Numbered from the stretch's first letter, positions 1 to 9,600 are shown. The stretch: 64,000 nt of DNA from Charina bottae (GCA_023362775.1 JALMGJ010000014.1:4617501-4681500), one strand, 5' to 3'. Numbers and translations are program-made. The notes: a model not told the origin generated them from the sequence alone.

Positions 1-205
1 CAGCTGGGATACCATCGTCTCCTGCTGCCTTGTTATTAGCAATGCTTCTTAAGGCCCATTCAACCTCACTCTTCAGGATGTCTGGCTCTAACTCACTGAC
101 CACACCGTCAAAGCTATCTCCAATATTATTATCCTTCCTATACAGATCTTCCGTATATTCTTGCCACCTTTTCTTGATCTCTTCTGCTTCTGTTAGGTCC
201 TTGCC

Positions 206-1541
206 CTCTTTGTTTTTTTTTTATTAAAACAAGTTTTATTTCTTAAACATCATTTACAAACATGTAATTCAAGACTAACAAAACATACAACTCTAACACA
301 ACCATATATTATATCACTTTCTAGTTTATACATAAATATTCTAAATACCTTTCAAATATATTTCTAATTTCTTCTTCCTTTATTCTCTCTTCTTTACCCT
401 TCTTGCAATTTCTTCCTTCCATTCTTTCTTCCTCTACCTTCATTCTACCTTGATAAAACATTTCTATAAACCCTTTTTTACCTTCCATCTTACCAATTTA
501 TTTTTTATTTCTCTAATTATTTATATCTTCTTAAATTATTTCTTTCTTTTTCCCGTTCTTCTACTTACTCTAACCTTCTTCTCTTTCTAGAATCCCTTTT
601 CCTTTGTTTCTTTCTTCCTTTTTTACTTATTAACTTAATTTTAAAGTAAACAATACAGAAATACAAAATACAACATATAAAGAACAACAAAATAAAATGA
701 ACTCCCAACTTTCTCTTCAAAAAATTTACTATAATAAATTCTACATAATTACTATTTTTACTAACCTATATCTTATTTACAATTAATTTATTATTTGCAT
801 TTTTTGAGTTTTTTCTATATATCTATAAAATGGATCCCAGCATAAATTAAATTCTTCTTGATTTTTGTTGTTTAATAAATCTGTTAATTTTGCCATTTGA
901 ATTAAATCCATTGTTTTTAATAACCACTCTTCACTTGTGGGTATATAATCTTCTTTCCAATATTTCGCAAATGTGATTCTTGCCGCAATTATTAAATAAA
1001 ATAATAATTTTCCATATTCTTTATATATCTCAGGTTTTATAAATCCTAATAGGTACATATCCGGTTCCATAATTAAATCTTGTTTTAGAATTTCACTTAT
1101 TATTTGATGTATTCTTTTCCAATATTTTTTTGTTTTTTACACGACCACCATAAATGGAAAAAGGTTCCTGATTCTTTTTTACATTTCCAACATTTGTCAG
1201 ATATACTATTATTCATTTTGGATAAAGTAATTGGTGTTATATACCATCTATACATCATTTTGTAAAAGTTTTCTTTCATATTATAGTTCAGAGTAAATTT
1301 TAAATCTTTTCGCCAATTTTTTCCCCATGTTTCAAGTTGAATCTTATGGCCTAAATTTCTTTCCCAGTTATTAATAAATTTCTTATTTTGTATATTTATA
1401 GAATTGCTTTGAATTAATATTTTGTACATTTTTGAAATTAGATGATCTTTATTTTTCCATAATATAATATCCCAATTACTGGCAATTTCTCTAAATTTAA
1501 TTTTTTTTAAATCTATTCTGAACTGTTCTCTCTTTGTTTTT
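206..1541 (-). mobile_element. 5'-truncated L1 inserted in Bov-B, with 12-bp TSD
   Basis: The L1 lies between direct repeats CTCTTTGTTTTT at 206-217 and 1530-1541. Its 3' end is on the left, where a T run (a poly-A tail on the minus strand) starts at about 213, and it is 5'-truncated at 1529. It carries the C-terminal part of L1 ORF2 and an A/T-rich, pyrimidine-biased 3' untranslated region at about 220-780. Truncation, poly-A tail and TSD are the signs of target-primed reverse transcription. It landed in the Bov-B frame between the endonuclease and RT domains. Confidence 0.9.
783..1429 (-). pseudogene. L1 ORF2 C-terminus with a frameshift
   Basis: Two adjoining minus-strand frames together give the end of L1 ORF2. 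The first (1429-1100) contains the cysteine/histidine motif CWKCKKESGTFFHLWWSC, with C-x2-C-x8-H-x4-C spacing, typical of the ORF2 C-terminal domain. The second (from 1070 upward in protein order) contains MEPDMYLLG and a tryptophan-rich end with EEWLLKTMDLIQMAKLTDLL. The frames are joined by a one-base slip at the A-run (T-run on +) near 1125-1134. Reading in the second frame back through this region restores the usual L1 protein line, so a homopolymer frameshift is the simplest explanation. There is no RT domain because of 5' truncation. Confidence 0.8.
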
Positions 1542-2693
1542 GATCATACCCATTTTTGCCTGGAATTTACCTCCGATGTTTCTAATTTTCTGGAAGAGGT
1601 CTCTTGTCCTTCCTATTCTATTGTCTTCTTCCACTTCCGCACATTGCTTGTTTAAAAATAATTCCTTATCTCTTCTGGCTAACCTCTGGAATTTTGCATT
1701 TAATTGGGCATATCTCCCCCTATCACTGTTGCCTTTTGCTTTCCTTCTTTCTTGGGCTACTTCCAGTGTCTCAGCAGACAGCCATCTTGCCTTCTTGGTT
1801 TTCTTTTTCTTTGGGACGTTTTTTGTTGCCGCCTCCTGAACAATGTTGCGAACTTCTGTCCATAGTTCTTCTGGGACCCTATCTACTAAATCTAGTCCCT
1901 TAAATCTATTCTTCACCTCCACTGCATATTCCTTAGGAATATTAGTGAGCTCATATCTAACTGATCTGTGGGTCTTCCCTATTCTCTTTAGCCTGATTCC
2001 AAATTTTGCAATAAGAAGTTCGTGATCTGAACTACAGTCAGCTCCAGGTCTTGTTTTTACCGACTGTATAGATGTCCGCCACCTTTGGCTGCAAAGGATG
2101 TAGTCAATCTGATTTCGGTGTTGACCATCTGGTGAAGTCCATGTATAAAGTCGTCTTTTAGGTTGTTGGAAGAGAGTGTTTGTTATGCACAGTGAGTTGT
2201 CTTGGCAAAATTCTATCAGCCTATGTCCTGCTTCATTTTGTTCTCCCAGACCATGCTTGCCTGTAATTCCAGGTGTCGTCTGACTACCCACCTTAGCATT
2301 CCAGTCTCCTGTAATGAAAATAACATCTCTTTTTGGTGTATTATCCAGTAGGTGCTGCAGATCCTCATAGAACTGATCTACTTCTGCTTCTTCAGCATCT
2401 GTGGTTGGGGCGTATATTTGGATCACTGGGATGTTAAATGGCTTACCCTGAATTCGAATTGAGATCATTCTATCGTTTTTTGGATTGTATCCAAGCACTG
2501 CTTTAGCCACTTTATTATTAATTATGAAGGCTACTCCATTTCTTCTGTGGTCCTCTTGTCCACAGTAGTAGATCTGGTGTTCATCTGATGTGAAGTGGCC
2601 CATTCCAGTCCATTTCAGTTCACTGACACCTAAAATGTCTATATTTAATCTTGACATCTCACCAATAACCACATCCAATTTGCCCTGGCTCAT
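1497..2693 (-). CDS. Bov-B ORF: APE-type endonuclease domain, truncated by L1
   Basis: A 398-codon open frame on the minus strand. It has the apurinic-type endonuclease motifs of RTE elements in order: SELKW with catalytic glutamate E25, IYAPTT at 93-98, GDWNAKVG at 129-136, YTWTSPDG at 183-190, QIDYIL at 195-200 and SDHELL at 222-227 with the catalytic histidine H224. The linker to the reverse transcriptase follows. The frame leaves Bov-B sequence near 1542-1530 and reads into the L1 insertion, so the last residues (about RTVQNRFKKN) are L1-derived. The ATG at 2693 is internal: in-frame Bov-B codons continue upstream (GTWNVRS) before a stop. The endonuclease nicks target DNA for target-primed reverse transcription. 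The RT domain is separated by the L1, so the copy cannot make a full protein. Confidence 0.85.
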   Translation of the reverse strand: MSQGKLDVVIGEMSRLNIDILGVSELKWTGMGHFTSDEHQIYYCGQEDHRRNGVAFIINNKVAKAVLGYNPKNDRMISIRIQGKPFNIPVIQIYAPTTDAEEAEVDQFYEDLQHLLDNTPKRDVIFITGDWNAKVGSQTTPGITGKHGLGEQNEAGHRLIEFCQDNSLCITNTLFQQPKRRLYTWTSPDGQHRNQIDYILCSQRWRTSIQSVKTRPGADCSSDHELLIAKFGIRLKRIGKTHRSVRYELTNIPKEYAVEVKNRFKGLDLVDRVPEELWTEVRNIVQEAATKNVPKKKKTKKARWLSAETLEVAQERRKAKGNSDRGRYAQLNAKFQRLARRDKELFLNKQCAEVEEDNRIGRTRDLFQKIRNIGGKFQAKMGMIKNKERTVQNRFKKN

Positions 2694-2799
2694 AGATCTT
2701 ACATTCCAGGTTCCTATGGTGTGTTGATCTTTAGAACATCAGATTCGTCGTTCACCACCAGCACCGTCGGCTGCTAGCCGTCCTTTCGGCTTTGAGCCG

Positions 2800-2802
<3 letters not shown>

Positions 2803-2862
<60 letters not shown>
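2803..2862. repeat. (TA)n microsatellite, left of SINE
   Basis: A run of about 30 alternating TA units directly joins the 5' end of the Bov-B and the tail of the next SINE. A second TA run lies on the other side of that SINE. Confidence 0.95.
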
Positions 2863-2864
<2 letters not shown>

Positions 2865-3179
2865 TAAAGGTTCCCCCTGCACATTTGTGCAGTCATGTCC
2901 GACCCTAGGGGCCGGTGCTCATCTCTGTTTGTTAGCCGAAGAGCCAGCATTGTCCGAAGACGCTTCTACAGTCATGTGGCCGCATGATGCGCGAGGACGC
3001 TGTTACCTACCCACCAAAGTGGTACCTATTGATCTACTTGCATTTGCATGCTTTCGAATTGCTAGGTTGGCAAGAGCTGGAGCTAGTTCGGGAGCTCACT
3101 CCACACGCAGGGCTAGGGATGCGAACCTCTGAACTTGCAATCTACAAGCCTGGTGTCTTACCCGCTCAGCCACCACGCC
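2863..3179 (-). mobile_element. tRNA-derived squamate SINE (Squam/Sauria type)
   Basis: Reading on the minus strand, the element begins with a tRNA-like head (GGTGGCTGAGCGGGTAAGAC), continues with a body shared with the copies at 4734, 38104, 53863 and 63373, and ends in a Bov-B-like tail (GTCGGACATGACTG, then GGGGGAACCTTTACC). It sits inside a TA microsatellite, so its target duplication cannot be separated from the repeat. Non-autonomous; probably mobilised by Bov-B enzymes. Confidence 0.85.
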
Positions 3180-3212
3180 ATATATATATATATTTATATA
3201 TATAAAATATAT
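3180..3212. repeat. (TA)n microsatellite, right of SINE
   Basis: An imperfect TA run that continues the microsatellite interrupted by the SINE at 2863-3179. Confidence 0.85.
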
Positions 3213-3328
3213 ATATTAGTTTCTAAATCAGCTTCCCTCCCCCCTAAAACAACATTTATTTAATTATTTCCTTCCTGCTACTATTCTATATATTTCTGTC
3301 CACTATAATAAAAACCAAATTATAAAAA

Positions 3329-3470
3329 CATTTATTTATTTATTTATTTATTATTTATTATTGTATTTATACCCCGCCTATCCCCTCCCTAACGGAGGAC
3401 TCTAGGCGGCTTACATACATAGTAAATTACATTTCATTATACAGTATACATTTTTAAACCACGCGCTTAA
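3329..3470 (-). mobile_element. L2/CR1-clade LINE 3' end
   Basis: This contains a (TTTA)n tail followed by a conserved block reading TATACCCCGCCTATCCCC, then a GGCGGCTTACA motif. The same 3' end is linked to an L2-like coding region at 40413-40751 and 46352-46803, which is why I assign it to that clade. Heavily 5'-truncated, minus orientation. Confidence 0.65.
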
Positions 3471-3618
3471 GGGAAGGGGTAAGGGAACCGACTCTTCTGT
3501 GGGTACTGGACTACATGTCCCACAATGCCTTGCATCGGAGCCAGCTGCTGACATCCTGGATGTTGCTGCTTCGGGTTCCGTCATCGCCGTCGCCATTCAT
3601 GAGATCTTTTTCCGTTTG
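3471..3618. other. CpG-rich unclassified block with a ZNF143-like motif
   Basis: An unusually CpG-dense 150-bp stretch between an L2 tail and a decayed SINE. It contains ACTACATGTCCCACAATGC at 3510-3528, close to the ZNF143/THAP11 motif (ACTACAATTCCCAGCATGC). The 61-codon frame on the minus strand has no recognisable domain. Confidence 0.4.
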
Positions 3619-3765
3619 GTGGCCGACCCCCGACAGGACGCCAGCAAATTTACCCACTTAAGGTGGTAGCCATTTATCTACTTGCTAAGCTTTCAAACTG
3701 TTGGGTTGACAGGAGCTGGGACTATCAACGAGAGCTCACCTCGTTGCACGGGGATTCGAACATAT
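3619..3765 (-). mobile_element. Decayed squamate SINE fragment
   Basis: It shares the body block (gap-containing matches to GTGGTACCTATTTATCTACTTGC and to the GGAGCTGGGACTA region) and the reversed tRNA B-box GGGATTCGAAC with the better SINE copies nearby. The Bov-B-like tail is missing. Confidence 0.55.
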
Positions 3766-4723
3766 AAATTGTCTGCTTTTATAATTAATAATAATACAAT
3801 AATCTTAACCTTATTAAACCTAAAAAACCAAGCAATTGTTAGATATCTTATAAGTCTTACAAATCAAACAAACCTAAGTAAATATCTAGTAAATCTTAAT
3901 CCAACTCATTAAAGGGAAATGAAATCATAATAACCATAAATCATTATCCATCCAATTACACATTCTTAATTCTTACAAAAATCAAACAGCCCAACTGCCC
4001 CCTTAAAATCACAGACTTCTCAGCAAAAGTAAAACTCCCACAAGACAGATTCTTTTCTCTCCCATAACAATCCCAGAGAAAGTCATAACAGCTCTTCTAG
4101 TAATCTGCAGCTCAAACTGTTGTTTTAACCCCACCAACACCAAAGTGTAGTCCTCGTCTGGCATTACTTCAGTTTTCCTGTCAGTAGAAAAATCTTCATC
4201 TTTATCAAGATCTCCATCTTCTTCCGTAGAAACTTCAGCCAGATGACACATTTTAGAAATTATTTTAGAAATCACCTCTTCCCCAATGTCCTGCATATCC
4301 TGCAGAATTTTCTGGTAGAAATCTGAAATAATCTCTTTATAACTCTGTTCCGATTCACAACAATCCTCCATGTTTCAGGCAGCACATCATACCGCTCCCT
4401 AGATACTTGACTCGCACAGATAGGAGTTAATAAGTTAGTAAGAAACTTCTGAGTGAAATTGACAAGAGAAAGTAAGCTAACAAGCAGCTTCTAAAGAAAG
4501 TGAGCAGGGAGCTAGAAATTCAAAGCAGCAATTTCAGCATGCAGAAAAATATTAAATCCTTCAAATTCAGTACAAAAATAATAACAGGGAGGCAATTATT
4601 TATTCTCACTTCTCCTTAGTCTTTAAATGGGAGAACAAGCCAAAATTTTTTAAAAAATTAAAAATTAATCCAGAAATAACGATAAACACCAAGAGAATCC
4701 GCTTCTTCTTACTGTAGAGAGCC
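3766..4723. other. A/T-rich stretch, possible old L1 5' region
   Basis: No confident feature. A minus-strand frame at 4009-4371 encodes 120 residues: an acidic N-terminal half (MEDCCESEQSYKEII...) with many Asp/Glu and a hydrophobic C-terminus. I do not recognise it. The base composition and position upstream of A/T-rich sequence on the minus strand resemble the 5' part of a decayed L1, but this is a guess. Confidence 0.25.
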
Positions 4724-5082
4724 TCTCTTAGGGTAAAGGTAAAGGTAAAGGTTCCTCCCGCACATTTGTGCAGTCATGTCCGACTCTAGGGGCCGGTGCT
4801 CATCTCCGTTTGTTAGCCGAAGAGCCAGCGTTGTCCGAAGACGCTTCCACGGTCATGTGGCCGCATGACATGCGCAGAACGCTGTTACCTACCCACCGAA
4901 GTGGTACCTATTAATCTACTTGCATTTGCATGCTTTCGAATTGCTAGGTTGGCAAGAGCTGGAGCTAGTGCGGGAGCTCACTCCGCACACAGGGCTAGGG
5001 ATTCGAACCTCCGAACTTGCGATCTTCCGATTGACAAGCCTGGCGTCTTACCCGCTGAGCCACCACGCCCTTTCTCTTAGGG
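4724..5082 (-). mobile_element. Complete squamate SINE with 10-bp TSD
   Basis: The element spans 4734-5072 between direct repeats TCTCTTAGGG at 4724-4733 and 5073-5082. On the minus strand it has a perfect RNA polymerase III A box (TGGCTCAGCGG, + positions 5052-5062) and B box (GGTTCGAATCC, + positions 4999-5009). A shared central body follows, and the tail ends in three GGTAAA units (read reversed on +). This is the best reference copy of the family in the window. Confidence 0.9.
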
Positions 5083-5519
5083 TACAGAACTTTTAAAAAA
5101 TATAAATTGAGTGATTTAGAAATGGGGGAGGCTCGACCTATTGTCCCTTAGGGCTACAACGCGGTGTGGAAAAGATGGAGTCCCCATCTCCCGTGGTCTC
5201 TTACTGGATCGTCGCGAACGCTGTCTGCGATTCACTGGCTACAAGACGGCGTTGTGGAGCACAAATGGGATAATTTCAAGTGCTTTCTGACCATGAAAAC
5301 ACTCTAGGACTGCAGGAAAAGCCTCCCTGTGCGCCCCCCCCCCAAAACCTGCGTTGTCAGATCTGCCTGAGGAGCTCACAGACACAGCTGGTCAGTCGGC
5401 CAAGTCCCCCACCGGAAGCCCAAGGAGGTGGGTTTTAAGATTCTGAAAAATGTGGTGTTTTCATGGCTTTGCTTGTAGGGTTTGGTCTGGTTTAGGCAAT
5501 GCAAGGACCCCTTCCTTCT
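5083..5519. other. Unannotated, with a CpG-rich patch
   Basis: Nothing recognised. Around 5150-5260 there is a run of CpGs (for example ATCGTCGCGAACGCTG) in otherwise ordinary sequence. No frame has a domain. Confidence 0.3.
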
Positions 5520-5724
5520 TTGTAGTCCAAAGAAGAGTTGGAGAGGCACATTTCTTGTGCCTCTTTCTCCCACCTGCTCTACATGAAGAGCTAGAAGCAA
5601 CTCTCTTTTGGGTGGGAGATACAATTTCTAGCCGTTCCTTGTTTTGGTGGCAGCATGACCCGGTGTTAGGTCGTTTTCCTTTTGACTAGCTTTCAGTTTT
5701 ACCCTCTTTTCTGAGGGTAAACTT

Positions 5725-5766
5725 ATTTATTTATTTAATCAAATTTATACACCACCCATCTCACTA
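5725..5766 (-). mobile_element. L2/CR1-clade LINE 3' tail stub
   Basis: TTTATTTATTTAATCAAATT is followed by ACACCACCCATCTCAC, the same 3' terminus as in the L2 copies at 40195 and 48510. Only about 40 bp remain before the LTR sequence starts. Confidence 0.6.
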
Positions 5767-5773
5767 TACAAGT

Positions 5774-6073
5774 TTGTATTTTCAGACTTGCCAGATTCTG
5801 TTAATGTAGCCTAACAATAAAGTAGAAGTAGCTCATCTGGCTGTGTTTCCTGTCTGGGTTACCTGGGAGGGCTAACATCAATCTTGCAAGTCTGAAAGTA
5901 CAAATCTCCCGCCGTCTCTTTTTACCACCTGAAAAGTTAGGGCAGATCCTTTCTAAGTTTCTTTCTCTTCCCGTTACTCACTTGTGGGCTCCTCCCCTTT
6001 TTATCTGATCATTCCCCAGGCAGCACCTCCCCCCCGCCCCCATCCTCCAAGGTCATTCTCACATTCTATTACA
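5774..6073. mobile_element. Solo LTR (family A) with one half inverted
   Basis: Positions 5774-5877 match the 3' half of the LTR at 39888-40154 in plus orientation, including AATAAAGTAGAA and the end GGCTAACA. Positions 5881-6073 match the 5' half of the same family in minus orientation, ending at ATTCTATTACA (the reverse of TGTAATAG). The two halves meet at 5878-5880. No single orientation gives a complete LTR, so an inversion or a template switch has occurred. Confidence 0.75.
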
Positions 6074-6103
6074 CTATCTCTCCAACTCTTCTTTGGACTA
6101 CAA

Positions 6104-6875
6104 CTGGTAGGAATGTCTACAAGCATTTACAAGCAGGAGCCATATGGAGTGAGCCTGTTGTGCTGCACCCCTTTGCTGAAGCTGCAGTGGTAGAAAACCT
6201 ATATTTCTCCACCCTAACTATTCAGGTTTCATCAACAGTTTCTCCTCTCTCCTATGCCCACTTATCAACCACCTAAAGAAAAAGAACAAATTATATGTTG
6301 GAACTGAAATTCCTTCAGGCTGTCTCATGGTGAGCAACTATCAATATGGGCTCCTCAAACTGCAAACCAATTTTGCATATGAATCACAGAAGGGTGAGTA
6401 ATGCATGCTCCTAGTTGCAGCCTTTTATATCTCCACCTTCTTCAATGTTAAAAGATGACAGTCCTCCCCTTTATCTCCCATGACAGCTGCATGGCCATGA
6501 AACCCAACCTGAGGTAGCCCGTAGCTGGCATCTGGCTTCCTTTGACTTGACTTGCTCCATGCATTTCTCTCTTCCAAGCACCCACCAACCTGAACAGCCT
6601 GGGGATGTTTGAGCAAAAATCTTTTCTAGGAAATAGGAGGAGAGTAGCTTTAGAGCTCACGCCATATCTATTAAGAGTCAAGACAGATCTCCAGGGTGTC
6701 TGCTAGCATTTAATATCTTTCAGGAGCAGAAGCCTCTCTGGTTATTTGTGTCTTTGTTCCCTCAATCTGCCTCTTCCTTCTGTATATTGGAATTATTCCT
6801 GACTCCTCCTTTGACTGTCTCACTTAGTTCCAACTCTGTAAATTCAGCCTCCAGACTCTGCTGTTTTTCCCTGCC
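6104..6875. other. Unannotated stretch
   Basis: I see no gene, repeat family or strong structure here. The short frames lack domains and codon bias. Confidence 0.4.
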
Positions 6876-6970
6876 ATGTTCTCCTCTCCTCTCCTCTCCT
6901 CTCCTCTCCTCTCCTCTCCTCTCCTCTCCTCTCCTCTCTCCTCTCTCCTCTCCCTTTCTCTCTCTCTCTA
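6876..6970. repeat. (CTCCT)n pentanucleotide and CT-rich repeat
   Basis: About twelve CTCCT units from 6881 to 6940, then imperfect CTCTC sequence. A strict polypyrimidine/polypurine tract of this length can adopt triplex (H-DNA) structure. Confidence 0.9.
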
Positions 6971-7470
6971 GAGGGAGAGCAGTGTATGGTTGGTTTGGTT
7001 TAAAAGCCCACCTGAGCAAGACTTATGAAACTCTCAAGTGAGCTGAGTACTGGACGACTTTCAGTTGGCTCCGGTGTTGGCATTTTTTTTTAAGTTCAAA
7101 CTTGCAGGGCTCTGCCAAACCCGAATGTTTCCCTTCCTGGCTTTGTCTAACCTTGGGAAAGCTTGTCTTTCACAAGCCCTGAACAGGAGGTGAGATTGTT
7201 TCTTGGCCTTAGTTTTCAGTTAAGCATAAAAAACCTTCTGTGATTCTTTTGCACAAAGGGTCCCTCTGTGTCAGTGGAATCAAAGAATGTGTGATGTAGA
7301 TCTTGGACAGAACAAGAGTCCTCAGGTCTCTTTCTGTTGCCTTGGCACATTGCCCCCCGCTCCCCATGTGTGGCACTCACATGCTTGCTGGCACACAGTT
7401 CTTGCTTGTGTTCACAATAGTATCCAACTAGAAGACAAGTCTGTCTCCAGTGACAACAGAAGGTTGAATG
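6971..7470. other. Unannotated stretch
   Basis: No gene or known repeat recognised. The long frames in both strands that continue to about 7830 are produced by the MITE at 7479-7749 and are not genes. Confidence 0.4.
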
Positions 7471-7757
7471 TTGTAGATCAGAGCTTTCCAAACTGTGTGT
7501 CGCGACACAAAAGTGTGTCGCCACACACAGTCTGGTGTGTCGCCACACAACCCGGAAGCGCTGATCATCATCAGCGCTTCCGGGTTTTCCCGTGGCAACA
7601 CACCAACGGCGGCATGCAAAAACCCGAAAGCAGCAGCAGCGCTTCCGGGTTTTTGCGCGCTGCCGCAACGGCGGCACTTCCGGGTTTTCCCGCGGCGACA
7701 CACCAACGGCGGTTGGTGTGTCGCCGCAGGAAAACTTTGGAAAGCCCTGTTGTAGAT
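7471..7757 (+). mobile_element. hAT-type MITE (family 1), perfect 8-bp TSD
   Basis: The 271-bp element (7479-7749) starts CAGAGCTTTCCAAA and ends TTTGGAAAGCCCTG. It is flanked by perfect TTGTAGAT repeats at 7471-7478 and 7750-7757. Terminal inverted repeats beginning CAG and an 8-bp duplication define the hAT superfamily. The interior is GC-rich, with nested hairpins (AACCCGGAAGCGCTGATCAT facing its complement, and several GTGTGTCGCGACACA-like dyads). It encodes nothing and would need transposase in trans. Confidence 0.92.
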
Positions 7758-8077
7758 GGTTGTGGAGAGGAGGCAGAGAAACAAATGGTACACTATACAA
7801 GTCTGATGTCCCACAGTTGACTTTCCCCAAGACAGTTTAACCTTCTGCTGGAGGTTTCCTTACAATACCATATCTATGGAGATGATGTACCAAAGCTGAG
7901 CAGAGACCTCTTGTTTTTTGCCCCAAATAGCTCTTGCTGAAAACTTTCAGAATGTTGATCTGAGTTGGCTGACTGTCGCCACAGTAGAGGATCCACTTCT
8001 CATTAGTCCTCTTGCTGAGATCATTGAATTCGTATTGGGGTTAAGGAGACAAGGCATCCCCCCTTGTGATTGTCTAT
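7758..8077. other. Unannotated stretch
   Basis: Ordinary unique-looking sequence; nothing recognised. Confidence 0.4.
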
Positions 8078-8113
8078 ACAAGAAAAAGAAGAAAAAGAAA
8101 AAGAAGAAAAAGG
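8078..8113. repeat. (AAG)/(AAAAAG) purine repeat
   Basis: A 36-bp run of A with regularly spaced G, all purine on the plus strand. Confidence 0.85.
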
Positions 8114-9515
8114 GAAACCATACACATCATTTTCCATGCTTTGGATGCACAAGAAGGGAACCTGGGTTTCCACTGAAGCAATGCTGCTTGTAGATCTGCA
8201 GAAGAGGGGGACAATTTTTTATGACACATCTCCTGTCCAAGTTACATTTCAAAGGTTCTGTTGCACAGAATTGCTTCTAAATTTTGTTAAATGTAGAAAT
8301 TTCTACATAGGAGAAATGCCCTTTGCTACAGGCTTTTAAAATGCAGATTTCCCCAAGATCAGCTCTTCTAAATGCAGGTGTTTGGGACAATTTTTAATAA
8401 AGAAAGACTTACGCTAGTGGATTTTGATGCTAGTTTTTGCCCTGCTGTGAAATCTGGTTTTGCTTCCAACAAAAACTTGACATTCTGGGGTCCTGTACAA
8501 TACAATTGACTAAGTCAGTTGCTCCCTTAGGCAATTCCCTTAATGCTCTCATGCACCATCAAGGACACTATGGTCAAGGACAAGTTCCATTTTCTGTGTC
8601 CTTCCAACCACCACAAGGGAAGCTGGGAGACCACCACTTCCTTCCTTTTCCATCTCTAGAGGGGGGAAAAAAGTAGCCAGATCAGGGACAGCACCCCATT
8701 GACAGAATCAGGGAGGGTTTAACTCACCCCATTCATTTTCCACACCCCACATGACTGGGACTGGGAAGAGCAAAAAATGAATAGAAGACAGGGTGTCTAT
8801 GGAAGCCCTGATGTTCCAGGGCCAATCTAGGACTTCAACTCTGTTTTGGCAGCTGGATCAGAAGGTTAGTCCTCCAATACCCCTCATGTCTGTTCATACA
8901 ACACAGCTGATTGGGGCTTAGCTTGGAAAACTAACTTTCTCTCCCCCCTCCTCCCTTGCATTGAGTTTGCTAGAGTGCTTCTACTATATTTGAACTCAGT
9001 TAAACCTATTATGCAAACAGGGTCAATGGTATATAGCTTTGTTTATACGAATACAATATTACAATCTTAGAGCCCTCCAGACACACAACACACACACAAA
9101 CATTTAATATACCCAACAAAGAAGAGTTAAAATACATGAATTCACTTTAGCAAGCAGTGATAACAGTTGTGCTGAACTTGGCCAATTTTTGAGAAACTGT
9201 TGGTAATGATAAAAGGGAAGATATGAAAAATTGATCTGGCCTGCCTGGCATTTTTATTAAAATAAGGCATAATGTAGGGAGATGGATGTCTCTATCAGAG
9301 GAGCAGGGCAGGAGATCTGGCAAAAACAGGGGTGCTTGGAGAAAGCTACATTAACAGTCTCTGCCCTCCAGAATTGCCAAAGGTAAGATGATAAAGCACA
9401 CTAGCATAAAAGCTGTTTAAGGATATGGAATTGTAAAGGTAGCTGTAGTTGGTTGTGATAAGATTTATCCTGCAATCCTCAAGTCTGGAATGAATGGTGA
9501 CATACTTAAATCCTG
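8114..9515. other. Unannotated stretch
   Basis: No gene or clear repeat. A short CA-rich run is at 9083-9100. Frames are short and domain-free. Confidence 0.4.
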
Positions 9516-9600
9516 GGGAGTCCTTGGTGCTCTCTGAGCTTGGTTGTTTGCTTGCAGACATTTCATTACCCAACTAGGTAACACCATCGGGTGGACATGT
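9516..9600 (+). repeat. Dispersed unclassified repeat (family P), copy 1
   Basis: It contains GGAGTCCTTGGTGCTCTCTG and TTGCAGACATTTCATTACCC followed by AACTAGGTAAC. The same blocks occur at 19999-20220, 48241-48357 and 55391-55534. Class unknown to me; Penelope-like or another retroelement 3' end is possible. Confidence 0.6.

Larger units (their letters stand above)
1..2802 (-). mobile_element. Bov-B (RTE clade) LINE, 5'-truncated, split by an L1
   Basis: On the minus strand this reads as a Bov-B non-LTR retrotransposon. The segment 1542-2802 carries a few 5' codons in frame (GTWNVRSMSQ), the whole endonuclease domain and the linker. The segment 1-217 carries the start of the reverse transcriptase region (KEGKDLTEAEEIKKRW and following). 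The two parts join in register once the L1 between 218 and 1529 is removed. The element is cut by the window edge at 1 and stops at 2802, where a TA microsatellite starts. Bov-B is very abundant in squamates and known for horizontal transfer between squamates and ruminants. The long open frame suggests a young copy. Confidence 0.9.
5520..6103. repeat. 26-bp inverted repeats enclosing a rearranged LTR
   Basis: The sequence starting TTGTAGTCCAAAGAAGAG at 5520-5545 is present as its exact reverse complement at 6078-6103. Between them lie a short L2 3' tail (about 5725-5765) and two LTR halves of opposite orientation. Confidence 0.8.

Noticed and set aside
1..2802. A host gene encoding a nuclease
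   Set aside because: Motif order and neighbouring RT sequence are those of a Bov-B retrotransposon.
4999..5062. A functional tRNA gene
   Set aside because: A and B boxes are present, but there is no cloverleaf acceptor stem or anticodon arm; the match is to the SINE head.
7216..7840. Overlapping frames of up to 204 codons on both strands
   Set aside because: They coincide with the GC-rich hAT MITE and its flanks; frames are open on both strands because of the dyad structure.
8078..8113. Lysine-rich coding repeat
   Set aside because: A simple AAG/A-rich microsatellite in a short frame.
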